DNA of 64,000 nt from Mesorhizobium neociceri (lineage in GTDB: Bacteria; Pseudomonadota; Alphaproteobacteria; Rhizobiales; Rhizobiaceae): NCBI RefSeq assembly GCF_013520985.1, contig NZ_JACDTY010000006.1, positions 62,001-126,000 on the forward strand. The letters are read 5' to 3'. Shown in pieces: positions 1 to 10,900 of the stretch (positions within the stretch are counted from its first letter, which is position 1; every line of letters begins with the position of its first letter). Made by a program: the position numbers and the translations under genes. The notes under the pieces were generated by a model. It made no database searches. It saw only the letters and a list, made by a program, of their open reading frames with translations, and was not told where the DNA came from.

Positions 1-1097
1 GCGTGTTCCAGCTCCACATGCGTCCGCGACAGGACTTCGCGCACCGCTGCGACGACCGGTTCGACCTCAAGACGCCAAACACAGCAGGCCTTGCTGGGAT
101 CGAGCGGATTGCACAGGCTGCCCGCCACGCAATTGCACGGCATGGACGGCTGCAAGGCGAGGCTGGGCACGCCGACCGGCCCCCAGACGACCGGGCTGGT
201 CAGGCCATACAGGCCGACAACCGGCGTTCCCGCGGCTGCTGCCATATGCATGGGGCCGCTCTCATTGCCGACAAACATGCGCGCCTGCTGCAGCACCGCC
301 AGCAGCGTTTCCAGCGACAGCGCGCCGACGAGGTTGACGATCGGCGACGCAACGCTGGCGAGGATCTGCTCGGCCGGCTTGCGTTCGTCCGGTCCGCCGA
401 CCAGCACAAAATCCAGTCCGGTCTCGCGCGCAATCGTGTCGATCACGGCGGCAAAGCGTTCCGGCTGCCAGCGCCGGCCGTGGAAGCTGGCGCCGGCATG
501 CACGGCGATGAAGCCGTTTGGCCGCAAACGGTGTTTGTCCAGCAATGCCTGGGCCCTCGCCGTCTCCAGCGGCTGGGGCCGGATCGACGGCACGCGCACG
601 CGCAGAGGGACGCCAAGCGGCTCAAGCGGCGACAGATAGCGGTAGAGATAGTGCTGCTCGCCAAAGCCGAACGGCCTGGCAAACAGATTGGCCGGCTGAC
701 GTTCATGCCAGCGCAGCGGCCTTTCCGAGGGATTGTAGCCGACACGGGTCCTGGCGTTGAGGAACCTGACGATGATGCGCGATGTCTTTGAATCGGTGAG
801 GTCGATGGTCAGGTCGAACCGAAACTGGCGAAGCTTGCTGATCATCGAATAGAGTTCGCGCCCACGCTCGAGCGGGGTGCCGCGCATGGCCGCGCGGCGG
901 AAGCTCACGACCTCTGAGGCGATGCCATGGGCGGTGACGAAACTGGCGAGGCGGGCCTCGCAGAGAAAAACGATCCTGACGCCGGGATATTCGAGCTGCA
1001 GGTTCCTGGCGAGCGTGGAGGAGAGAACAATATCGCCGATGAACTTGGTCTGGAGGATCAGGATCGAGCGGAAGGGTCTGGGCGAAATCTGCAACAT
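1..1097 (-). CDS. Glycosyltransferase family 9 (heptosyltransferase-like), 3' end outside window
   Basis: The reading frame starts at ATG 1097 and is still open at base 1, so about 365 codons are visible and the C-terminus is missing. The N-terminus (SILILQTKFIGDIVLSSTLA) is the first Rossmann strand and glycine turn typical of GT9 enzymes. Further on DLTDSKTSRIIVRFLNARTR and GNESGPMHMAAAAGTPVVGL match the GT9 acceptor-side and ADP-sugar binding motifs. Family members transfer heptose or related sugars to the lipopolysaccharide core on the inner face of the cytoplasmic membrane. The exact sugar cannot be told. It lies 175 bases beyond ppdK, in the same direction, with no strong ribosome site before the ATG. 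Confidence in the family is high and in the substrate low. Confidence 0.88.
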   Translation of the reverse strand, partial: MLQISPRPFRSILILQTKFIGDIVLSSTLARNLQLEYPGVRIVFLCEARLASFVTAHGIASEVVSFRRAAMRGTPLERGRELYSMISKLRQFRFDLTIDLTDSKTSRIIVRFLNARTRVGYNPSERPLRWHERQPANLFARPFGFGEQHYLYRYLSPLEPLGVPLRVRVPSIRPQPLETARAQALLDKHRLRPNGFIAVHAGASFHGRRWQPERFAAVIDTIARETGLDFVLVGGPDERKPAEQILASVASPIVNLVGALSLETLLAVLQQARMFVGNESGPMHMAAAAGTPVVGLYGLTSPVVWGPVGVPSLALQPSMPCNCVAGSLCNPLDPSKACCVWRLEVEPVVAAVREVLSRTHVELEH

Positions 1098-1219
1098 GTG
1101 TTTCTCGGCACCGGGCGGGTTGGGGGACCGCAAAGGTGGGTAGAAACGATGTCCGGATTGCGTGTTAAAGCGGGCAAATCAGCGTGAATTTCCATACAAA
1201 TTCGTAAGCTTAGCGCCAA

Positions 1220-1242
1220 ACGGCTACCCTCGAGGTGGCCGT
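1220..1242 (-). terminator. Possible terminator hairpin after ppdK
   Basis: Nine-base arms (1220-1228 and 1234-1242) pair with one G-T wobble around a five-base loop, about 30 bases past the ppdK stop. On the minus strand the hairpin is followed by only two or three T residues, so it may be a weak terminator or an RNA-stabilising hairpin. The rest of the 1098-1272 gap shows nothing else. Confidence 0.35.
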
Positions 1243-1272
1243 CTGTGCGGCGCGGAAAGAACTATGTCGAAA

Positions 1273-3978
<2,706 letters not shown>

Positions 3979-4195
3979 GCTCGCCCTCCAAGTCCTTGGA
4001 AGATAGACAACACACCGGGGCCAAGGCCCGGTTCCCCCGCATTCCGACCCGAGCGTTATTATGCTGCAGTGCGAAAGGCAAGGCATGGTCAGCCAAGGCC
4101 GGCCACTACAATCGATTAAGCAAAAGCTGCGTCAAAAAGACTTGCCGAGCAGGCGTCTCCGATATAGAACATAAAGGGAACAAGTTGGGAGTAGC

Positions 4196-4543
4196 ATGAT
4201 GAAACTCAACGGAAAACTCGACTATCTGGAATTGCCGGCGACCGGCGGGACGCTGGACAGCGTCAAGGCTTTCTACAGCGCGGCCTTCTCATGGTCGTTC
4301 ACCGATTACGGGCCGACCTATTCGGCATTTGGCGAAGGGCTCGACGGCGGCTTCCAGGCCGATGGCTCGGAGGCGCCTGCCAAACCATTGCCGGTGCTTT
4401 ATTCGCAGGATCTGGAAGCAACCCTGGACGCTGTCGAAAATGCCGGCGGCACGATCGTCAAGCCGATCTTCTCGTTCCCGGGCGGCAGGCGGTTCCACTT
4501 CACCGATCCGGCCGGCAATGAGCTGGCGGTCTGGGGCGAATAG
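4196..4543 (+). CDS. VOC (glyoxalase/bleomycin-resistance fold) family protein
   Basis: This 115-residue protein has one VOC module: an N-terminal beta-alpha-beta unit (KLDYLELPATGGTLDSVKAF) and a C-terminal half ending in FHFTDPAGNELAVWGE. The second-half metal position (E of NELAVW) is kept, while the first-half position is a D/E-type site (DYLELP) and not the H seen in glyoxalase I. Members act as dimers on small molecules, but the substrate cannot be read from sequence. Two ATGs stand in tandem at 4196 and 4199 behind a GGGAG site, and either could be used. It sits alone between ppdK, which runs the other way, and tRNA-Gln. Confidence 0.85.
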   Translation: MMKLNGKLDYLELPATGGTLDSVKAFYSAAFSWSFTDYGPTYSAFGEGLDGGFQADGSEAPAKPLPVLYSQDLEATLDAVENAGGTIVKPIFSFPGGRRFHFTDPAGNELAVWGE

Positions 4544-4594
4544 CGGTCACCGTGCCAAGCGGTGGATCAGTTTTGCACAGTGAGCAACTCGGCA

Positions 4595-4623
4595 TTGAGC
4601 TTTCGTGCCGCTCGTCCTATAAG
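4595..4623 (+). promoter_or_regulatory. Probable housekeeping sigma promoter for tRNA-Gln
   Basis: A TTGAGC hexamer (4595-4600) and a TATAAG hexamer (4618-4623) are separated by exactly 17 bases. The implied start is about 20 bases before the tRNA. Confidence 0.55.
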
Positions 4624-4652
4624 GCCGCGCGCAGCGGGCAAAGCTCGCCTGC

Positions 4653-4727
4653 TGGGGCGTCGCCAAGTGGTAAGGCATCGGTTTTTGGTACCGACATTCC
4701 CAGGTTCGAATCCTGGCGCCCCAGCCA
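4653..4727 (+). tRNA. tRNA-Gln, anticodon UUG
   Basis: The full cloverleaf can be folded by eye. The acceptor stem pairs TGGGGCG (4653-4659) with CGCCCCA (4717-4723). The D-arm contains AAGTGGTAAGG. The anticodon stem TCGGT/ACCGA flanks loop TTTTGGT, which gives anticodon TTG (glutamine). The T-arm is CCAGG/CCTGG with loop TTCGAAT. The discriminator base is G and the CCA end is encoded. The sequence is an ordinary functional tRNA that reads CAA and, by wobble, CAG. Confidence 0.97.
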
Positions 4728-4844
4728 ATTCACATACCTTTTTAAATCAATGATTTACAGATGCCATGAATGGCTGCCGTCAGGGGCTATCTTGAACCCC
4801 ACGCGACCCGACTCCATCCACAGAGCCGGGCCGTGCGAAGAGGA

Positions 4845-5153
4845 TCAGTAGTCGTTGTCGTCCTGGATGATAACGCGATGATGCCGATGGTACCGATGAT
4901 ACCAATGATGGCGACTCTCGATCGAGCCGGTCACGATAACGGTATCCGGACGATGATGTCTGCGGCCGTGGTCGTAAAAGGCAACCGTGCCGTGTCTACG
5001 GTGATGAAGTCGTTGACCCTGGTCATTGATGATCTTGACGTTCTTGTGATGATGTCGATGGTGGGTTGTGATGATTACGTCGGCTTCGGCTGCCGAAGCT
5101 ATCGCCGGCATCGCGATGAACAGCGCCAAAGCGCTCACGATCATTGTTTTCAT
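4845..5153 (-). CDS. Small secreted histidine-rich protein, function unknown
   Basis: The 102-residue product begins with a clear signal peptide (MKTMIVSALALFIAMPAIAS, cleavage likely after ASAA near residue 22). The mature part of about 80 residues is extremely rich in histidine, with clusters such as TTHHRHHHKN, HHRRH, RRHHRP and HHWYHRYHRHHR, and ends in the acidic QDDNDY. Such composition is compatible with binding Ni, Zn, Cu or Co in the periplasm, but no known domain is recognisable and that role is inference. The start at ATG 5153 has GGAG seven to ten bases upstream, and the longer frame lacks a signal peptide. Its DNA is less GC-rich than its neighbours and is full of ATG/ATC repeats. 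It stands alone, downstream of the oppositely oriented tRNA gene. Confidence 0.7.
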   Translation of the reverse strand: MKTMIVSALALFIAMPAIASAAEADVIITTHHRHHHKNVKIINDQGQRLHHRRHGTVAFYDHGRRHHRPDTVIVTGSIESRHHWYHRYHRHHRVIIQDDNDY

Positions 5154-5323
5154 TGCGATATCTCCATCTGCTAATATCCCTTCGCGGGGATAACCGCGCC
5201 CCATCTCTTTGGTTCCGGGTGGCGTCGTCGGTTCACGCGGCGCGATCAGTGGCGAATGCTCCCGCGCAACACGGCATGGCATACGCCTTCAGGATTTCCG
5301 GGAAGACGACCAATCAGGCCGTC

Positions 5324-5563
5324 TCAGATTCCGTAAGAAAGTGCAAAGTAGACCACCGGTGCCAAGACCAGAAAAATCGCCATTGCGATAACCACTATGA
5401 TTCCCAGGCGCTCTGTTCGCCTGACGAGGTCAGCGACCTTGTCGTCGTCAGCCGACGGTATGAGGTCGAGGACCGAAGAAACTTCCGGGGTATGGGTATG
5501 ACTGTCATTGTCGTTTGCTGGCCGGGTTGCGCCTTCACGCACTGATCTCTGGACAAAGGTCAC
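5324..5563 (-). CDS. Small single-span membrane protein, function unknown
   Basis: The 79-residue protein starts with GTG at 5563. It has a hydrophilic N-terminal half containing RPANDND, a short motif often seen in rhizobial small proteins, then one strong transmembrane segment (LGIIVVIAMAIFLVLAPVVY) near the C-terminus. No enzyme motif is present. The coding bias and hydropathy support a real gene, but the start codon is not strongly marked by a ribosome site. It lies between the histidine-rich protein and a structured intergenic region. Confidence 0.55.
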   Translation of the reverse strand: MTFVQRSVREGATRPANDNDSHTHTPEVSSVLDLIPSADDDKVADLVRRTERLGIIVVIAMAIFLVLAPVVYFALSYGI

Positions 5564-5607
5564 TGTTAGCCTCGCTATTGAAACGCACGCCGTTTGGGGT
5601 GAACGGA

Positions 5608-5651
5608 AATCGGGTGCCCGCTAGTCTCTGAGGAATGGCGGGCACCCGATT
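5608..5651. repeat. Perfect 14-base inverted repeat (strong hairpin)
   Basis: Bases 5608-5621 and 5638-5651 are exact reverse complements (left arm AATCGGGTGCCCGC) around a 16-base loop. It lies 45 bases upstream of the GTG of the 79-residue membrane protein and at the head of the unexplained 5.6-5.9 kb gap. It lacks a T-run on either strand, so it is not an ordinary terminator. Confidence 0.7.
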
Positions 5652-5706
5652 GGCCGCCGATGAAGGGACTCACACTCGGCAGCCCGGTCCTAATGTATTG
5701 GGAGGG

Positions 5707-5799
5707 CATAGGTTGCCGCCATCAGACCTATGGCTCTGGCACCAAGACTTCAGTCATACCCCGTTCGGACCTTAGTCCGCCGGCGTAGGTGATGGCGGC
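5707..5799 (+). ncRNA. Candidate structured RNA or leader with a possible pseudoknot
   Basis: CATAGGT (5707-5713) pairs with ACCTATG (5726-5732). The 12-base loop of this hairpin contains GCCGCCATCA (5715-5724), which is perfectly complementary to TGATGGCGGC at 5790-5799. A further hairpin CGGAC-CTTA-GTCCG lies at 5766-5779. Nested pairing of a hairpin loop with a downstream strand is what an H-type pseudoknot or a switching leader would look like. No open reading frame of note covers the stretch. It could be the leader of the 24-residue membrane peptide gene at 5884 or a separate small RNA. Strand assignment rests on that downstream gene only. No known RNA family was recognised. Confidence 0.35.
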
Positions 5800-5883
5800 C
5801 ATTTGTTTCGACGCAGAAAAATGCGGGAACGTTAGCAGGCTCTAACGAGTTCACTCCCAGCAACAGATTTCGGGAGAGATATT

Positions 5884-5958
5884 ATGAACAACATAATTTG
5901 GCTCGTCGGAGCAGTCGTCATCGTGATTGCGATACTGAGCTTCCTTGGCTTCCGATGA
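5884..5958 (+). CDS. 24-residue membrane peptide
   Basis: ATG 5884 to TGA 5958 encodes a 24-residue peptide (MNNIIWLVGAVVIVIAILSF, then LGFR). It is one hydrophobic helix capped by a positive C-terminus. GGGAGAG sits about eight bases before the ATG, an excellent ribosome site. The peptide resembles tiny single-span proteins annotated in many rhizobial genomes, though this was not checked. It is probably inserted in the inner membrane, and the function is unknown. An inverted repeat (CGTTAG, 5830-5835, with CTAACG, 5842-5847) lies in the leader. The gene is too short for usual gene finders. Confidence 0.6.
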   Translation: MNNIIWLVGAVVIVIAILSFLGFR

Positions 5959-6093
5959 ACGTGGCGTCTGCCGGTCGGCGACAAACACGAAATCGTTCGC
6001 GACACTTTTTTGGGTTGATAAGTTTGGGCTGGGCGCCATGCGTCCCATCATATTTCAGCAACCGAAGTTGCGCGTTGACCCGACAAGCGGCCG

Positions 6094-6705
6094 TCAGTTC
6101 GTCTTGCGGCCAAAGGCACGGGCGGCGCGTCCAAACAGGCCGAGGCCCGCTTCAGTCGGTTTGGCTGGCGAAGCTTGCACCGTCGTCTTCTCGTGCGCGC
6201 GATGATTTCTGGGGTCGGAGGCCATGGCCATCACCGCTTTGTTGGCGTCGAATTTCGATGCGGGCCGGGCGTTGCTCATTCTTTGCCTGGTCAGATCCGA
6301 GCATGTCGGCTTGCCGTTTGCATCGAGAATCTCGCCCATGGTCAGCTTCCTGGTGAAGAGATGCAGGTCATACACGGCGTAGCGGACGGCTTCCGCGCTA
6401 TAAGCGCCACTGGCGGCCTTGGCATGGATTTCCATCGATTTGGGGATCAGGAAATGCGCCTTGCCGGCATCCGCTTCACCTTCATAAGGCAGTGTGCTCC
6501 AGTCCGCCTTTATGAACGACGATCTGAAGTCGGCGGTCTCTTGCCAAAGCGCAACGGCGGTTGCCGGATCGACAAAAGCGGCGACGTAGTTGCCTTTCAT
6601 GTTGTGGGCGATCCCCTGCCCGTCGAGCAGCTCCTTGCACTCCGGGACAAGCCAGGCGGCTTTCGGAAAGATCGACTGCATTTCGAAGTCGTAGTTCAGG
6701 TCCAC
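6094..6705 (-). CDS. Hypothetical protein
   Basis: The 203-residue product starts at GTG 6705, supported by GGGAGG seven bases upstream. There is no signal peptide or membrane segment. The N-terminal 130 residues look like a compact soluble domain (MDLNYDFEMQSIFPKAAWLV onward). The C-terminal 60 residues are basic, low in complexity and probably disordered (KTTVQASPAKPTEAG, ending RAARAFGRKTN). No family is recognised. It is separated by about 140 bases from the epimerase gene upstream on the same strand. Confidence 0.65.
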   Translation of the reverse strand: MDLNYDFEMQSIFPKAAWLVPECKELLDGQGIAHNMKGNYVAAFVDPATAVALWQETADFRSSFIKADWSTLPYEGEADAGKAHFLIPKSMEIHAKAASGAYSAEAVRYAVYDLHLFTRKLTMGEILDANGKPTCSDLTRQRMSNARPASKFDANKAVMAMASDPRNHRAHEKTTVQASPAKPTEAGLGLFGRAARAFGRKTN

Positions 6706-6845
6706 CGCAAGCCTCCCCGCGCTGTCGCCTTAACGCAGCGTCAGTCTCGCAGCTTGCGCTTAAATTTCCCTCTCTTCGGCCGCGAAAATCCCACCGAATG
6801 GACGGCGGGCAACTTGATGTTCCCGCGACCTGCCATTCCCGGCAA

Positions 6846-7832
6846 TCAGCTCTTTGCCGACTTCACCATCCATTCCGAGCGGTACCAGTCGACGAATTTC
6901 TTCAGGCCGTCCTCGATCGAGACGCTGGGCCTGAAACCGAAATCGCGTTCGAGCGCCGTCATGTCGGCATAGGTCTGCTCGACGTCGCTGGTCTGCATCG
7001 GTTCGCTGTTGCGGATGGCAGTGACGCCGAGCAGACGCTCCAGCGTGGCGATGAAATCGTTTAGCCGCTCGGGCCGGTTGTTGCCGACATTGTAGAGCCG
7101 GCATGGCGGCGCCTCGACCGGCGGCTTGTCGAGCACGGCGACAATGGCGCGCACCACGTCGTCTATGTAGGTGAAATCGCGCCACATCTCGCCATCGTTG
7201 AAGACCCGGATCGGTCTGCCCTCCAGCATTGCCTGGGTGAACAGCCAGTAGGCCATGTCGGGCCGGCCCCAGGGACCGTAGACGGTGAAGAAGCGAAGGC
7301 CGGTCTGCGGCAGGCCGAAGAGATGGGCGTAGGTGTGGCTCATCAACTCGTCGGCCTTCTTGGTGGCGGCGTAGAGCGAGACCGGTCTGTCGACCTGATC
7401 GGTCTCGGCAAACGGCACCTTGCGGTTGCCGCCATAGACCGAACTCGACGAGGCATAGACCAGATGCTCGAAGCCGGCTGTTGCACGGCAGAATTCGAGC
7501 ACTTCGAGATGACCGACGACGTTGGAACGGACATAGAGCCGGGGATTGTCGAGCGAATGGCGCACGCCCGCTTGTGCTGCCAGATGCACGACCTTGACGA
7601 TGCCTTGTCCGGCCAGCGCATCAGCGAGCGCTCCGGGCTCGGCGATGTCGAGCTGGTGAAAGGAAAAGTCCTTGTGCGGCTTGAGGCGGGCGAGCCGACC
7701 CTCCTTCAGCGCCAGGTCGTAATAGTCGTTCATATTGTCGACGCCGACGACCGCCTCGCCGCGGTTCAGCAGATGATGGCAGACATGGCTTCCGATGAAC
7801 CCCGCGGCTCCGGTGACGAGTACAGGCAACAA
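6846..7832 (-). CDS. lpsL: NAD-dependent epimerase, probable UDP-glucuronate 4-epimerase
   Basis: This 328-residue short-chain dehydrogenase/reductase has the NAD-binding GAAGFIGSHV (residues 8-17), the VDNMNDYYD signature shared by UDP-glucuronate 4-epimerases, and the catalytic YAATKK (Y-x3-K) preceded by SSSSVYGG. The family converts UDP-glucuronate to UDP-galacturonate in the cytosol for lipopolysaccharide or capsule sugars. In rhizobia the gene is called lpsL. NAD-dependent epimerases of close subfamilies differ only in substrate-pocket residues, so the substrate is likely but not proven. It is downstream of smc on the same strand but separated by a palindromic repeat, so it is probably transcribed separately. 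Confidence 0.85.
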   Translation of the reverse strand: MLPVLVTGAAGFIGSHVCHHLLNRGEAVVGVDNMNDYYDLALKEGRLARLKPHKDFSFHQLDIAEPGALADALAGQGIVKVVHLAAQAGVRHSLDNPRLYVRSNVVGHLEVLEFCRATAGFEHLVYASSSSVYGGNRKVPFAETDQVDRPVSLYAATKKADELMSHTYAHLFGLPQTGLRFFTVYGPWGRPDMAYWLFTQAMLEGRPIRVFNDGEMWRDFTYIDDVVRAIVAVLDKPPVEAPPCRLYNVGNNRPERLNDFIATLERLLGVTAIRNSEPMQTSDVEQTYADMTALERDFGFRPSVSIEDGLKKFVDWYRSEWMVKSAKS

Positions 7833-7937
7833 CGTTCTCCAGGCACATGACCAAGCCAGCCATCAGGGGCGATTGGCTGCATTCCATTGCTGATATAATC
7901 GAAAGCCGAAATTGAGGCCACTGGCGACTAAATCAGT

Positions 7938-7988
7938 AGAGCATGATGTCGTCCGAAAACGGCTTCACACTTTTCGGCATCATGCTCT
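7938..7988. repeat. Rhizobial-type intergenic palindrome (copy 1)
   Basis: A two-stage hairpin. The outer arms AGAGCATGATG (7938-7948) and CATCATGCTCT (7978-7988) and the inner arms CCGAAAA (7953-7959) and TTTTCGG (7971-7977) are perfect. The core AAAACGGCTTCACACTTTT recurs in two other gaps of this window (near 14108 and 60968). It sits seven bases beyond the smc stop codon and may act as a 3' end or stabilising hairpin for smc mRNA. Confidence 0.8.
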
Positions 7989-7994
7989 GACGCG

Positions 7995-10900
7995 TCAGCT
8001 CGCCTCGCGCATCGCCTCGGCGGCCTGCAGGTCGACCGAGACCAGTTGGCTGACGCCCTGCTCGGCCATGGTCACGCCGAACAGGCGGTTCATGCGCGCC
8101 ATGGTGATCGGGTTGTGGGTGATGATAACGAAGCGCGTCTCGGTGGTGGCGGCCATTTCGTCCATGAGGTTGCAGAAGCGCTCGACATTGTGATCGTCGA
8201 GCGGCGCGTCGACTTCGTCGAGCACGCAGATCGGCGCCGGATTGGTCAGGAACACGGCAAAGATCAGCGACATCGCCGTCAGCGCCTGCTCGCCGCCGGA
8301 CAGCAGCGTCATGGTCTGCGGCTTCTTGCCGGGCGGACGTGCGAGGATTTCGAGCCCGGCTTCAAGCGGGTCGTCGGATTCGATCAGCTGCAGCTCCGCC
8401 GTGCCGCCGCCGAACAGATGCGAGAACAGCCGCTGGAAATGGCCGTTGACGACATCGAAGGCGGCGAGCAGCCGCTCGCGGCCCTCGCGGTTCAGGCTCT
8501 GGATGGCTTGCCTGAGCTTGCGGATCGCCTCGATGATGTCCTCGCGCTCGGAAACGATGGTCTCCAGCCGGTCGGACAGTTCCTTCTGCTCTTCCTCGGC
8601 ACGCAGGTTGACGGCGCCGAGCCGCTCGCGCTCGACCTTCAGCCGGTCGAGCTGACGTTCGATCTCGGCCATTTCCGGCATCGGGCTGTCGGCTTCCAGG
8701 CCGGTGTGGCGGATGACCAGATGCGGCGGCGTGTTCAGCGTTTCCTGGATGCGCGCCTCGACCTCCAGCCGGCGTTCGTCGGCAGCGGTCAGCCGCTCCT
8801 CGGCGCGGACGCGGGTTTCGCGGGAATCGGCCAGCGACTGGATCGCCGCGGTGGCCGCCTTGTCCAGCTCGGCCTGCTTGTTCTCGGCTTCCTGCAATCG
8901 GTCGGCCGCCGCCTTGCGTAGGGTCTCGGCCTCGGTCAACTGCGACAGCAGCGCGCGCCGCCTGGCGTCGATTTCGTCGGGAGCGTCGGCCAGCGTCTCG
9001 CGCTCGGCCTCGGCTTCGGCCCTGCGCTCGCCGAGCGAGGCGATCTGCGTCGAAGCATTTTCGGCCCGCTGCAGCCAGTTGCTGCGCTCGGCGCCGATGG
9101 CATCAAGCCGGCGCGCGCGCGCCTCGGCCTCGCGCCTCAGACCCTCATGGACGGCGCGCGCGTCGGCAAGGGTTGCGCGGTCCCTGCCGACATTGGCGGC
9201 GGATTGTTCGAGCTGCAATTGCAGGTCGCCGAGATCGGGCGCGTCTTGCAGCAGCATTTCGGCCTCGGCAAAGGCGGCGGCCGTCTCTTCATGGCTGTCG
9301 ACGATGCGCGCACGCGCCTCGTCCAGAGCGGCGCGGCGGCTCGCCAACTCGCCGCCGGCCTTTTCGGCTTCGGCCAGCGCGTTGCGGGCGGCGTCCAGCC
9401 CGTGCTGGGCATCGCGGCCGGCCTGGCGGGCGTTGCGCTCGGCCTCGCTTGCCTGGCGCAGCGCCTGTTCCGCCTGGGCAAGGGCGGCTTCCGCCTCGCG
9501 CACGATCTGCGTCGCCTGCACCGCCTCGGCATCGAGCTCGGCCAGCCGGTTCTTCTGCGCCAGCCTTTGCGCGGCCGCGGTCGGTGCATCGGCGCTGGCG
9601 GTCAGTCCATCCCAGCGCCACAGCGCGCCATCGCGGCTGACCAGCCGCTGGCCGGGCGCAAGCAGGGCCTGCAACTTACGGCCGTCGCCGGCTTCGACAA
9701 TACCGATCTGCGCCAGCCTGCGGGCAAGCTGCGAAGGCGCGCGCACGACACTGGCGAGGCTCTTGATGCCTTCCGGCAAAGCCGCATCGCCAGCCTGGAC
9801 TTGGCTTTCGCCCCAATGCACCGGCGCGCTGCGGTCGAGCGGCACGTCGAGATCCTCGCCAAGGGCAGCACCTAGCGCCGTCTCATAGCCGCGCTCCACG
9901 CTGAGCTGTTCCAGCACCGATGGGAAAAGATCGCCGCTGGCGGCATTCAGGATCTTGGCCAGCGTGCGCGCTTCGGTCTCGATCCCAGCGAGTTCCGCCC
10001 TGGCGTCCTGCAGCGGCGGACGGGCGGCACTTTCAGCCGCGCGCGCCTCGGCAACCGCCTGTTCGGCAGCAATGGCGCCGGCCTCGGTTTCCTCCAGCCG
10101 GACGAGCGCGTCCTCAACCAGGGCACGCTTCTCGGCGGGATCGGGCAAGCCCGCGACCTTGGACATGATCTCCGACAGTTCGCGGTCGACGTCGGCCAAT
10201 TGGCGGGCAAAACGGTCGCGGCGTTCGGCGGTCTCGCGCAGCGTGCGCTCGATCTGGTTGCGCGAGGCGGCGGCTTCGGCCCGTTCGGCGGTCAGCGCGG
10301 CGAGCCTGGCTTCACTCTGGGCGAGCGTGGCGCCGGCCTGCTCGAAAGCGGCCCGCGTGGTCGCTTCGCGTTCGGCGGCACCGGCATTTTCGGAATTGAG
10401 CGTGGCCTCTTCCTCGCGCAGGCGCTCAAGGATGTCGGCATTGTCGCGCACCATGCGCTCTTCGCGGGCGATGTCGCCATCGAGTTGCTGCAGCCGGCGC
10501 TCCAGCTCGGCCTGGCGGGCGCGAATACGGCCGGCCTCCTCCTCGATCTGCGCCTTGGCGATCGACAGCCGCTGGAAAGCGGCAGCGGCGGCGGCTTCAG
10601 CATCGCGCAGATCCGGCAGCCGGTGGGCGCCGATGCCTTGCTCCCTGGCGGCGTTCATCTGGGCCGAGGCGCGATCACCAACCAGAGCGGTCGCAACCGC
10701 CAGCGCCGAGCGCGCCTCGCCTTCCTGGGTCTTGGCCAGCGTCCAGCGCAGATGCAGCAGCGTGGCTTCAGCCTTGCGGATATCGGCCGACAGGTTCTTG
10801 AAGCGCGAGGCCTGGCGCGCCTGACGCTTCAGGCTTTCGATCTGGCTCTCCAGTTCGCCGACGACGTCGTCGAGCCGCTCCAGATTCTGCTCAGCCGCCT

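Noticed and set aside
5600..5800. tmRNA, SRP RNA, 6S or RNase P RNA in the 5.6-5.8 kb gap
   Set aside because: None of the diagnostic conserved segments of these RNAs is present, so only an unnamed structured RNA is proposed.
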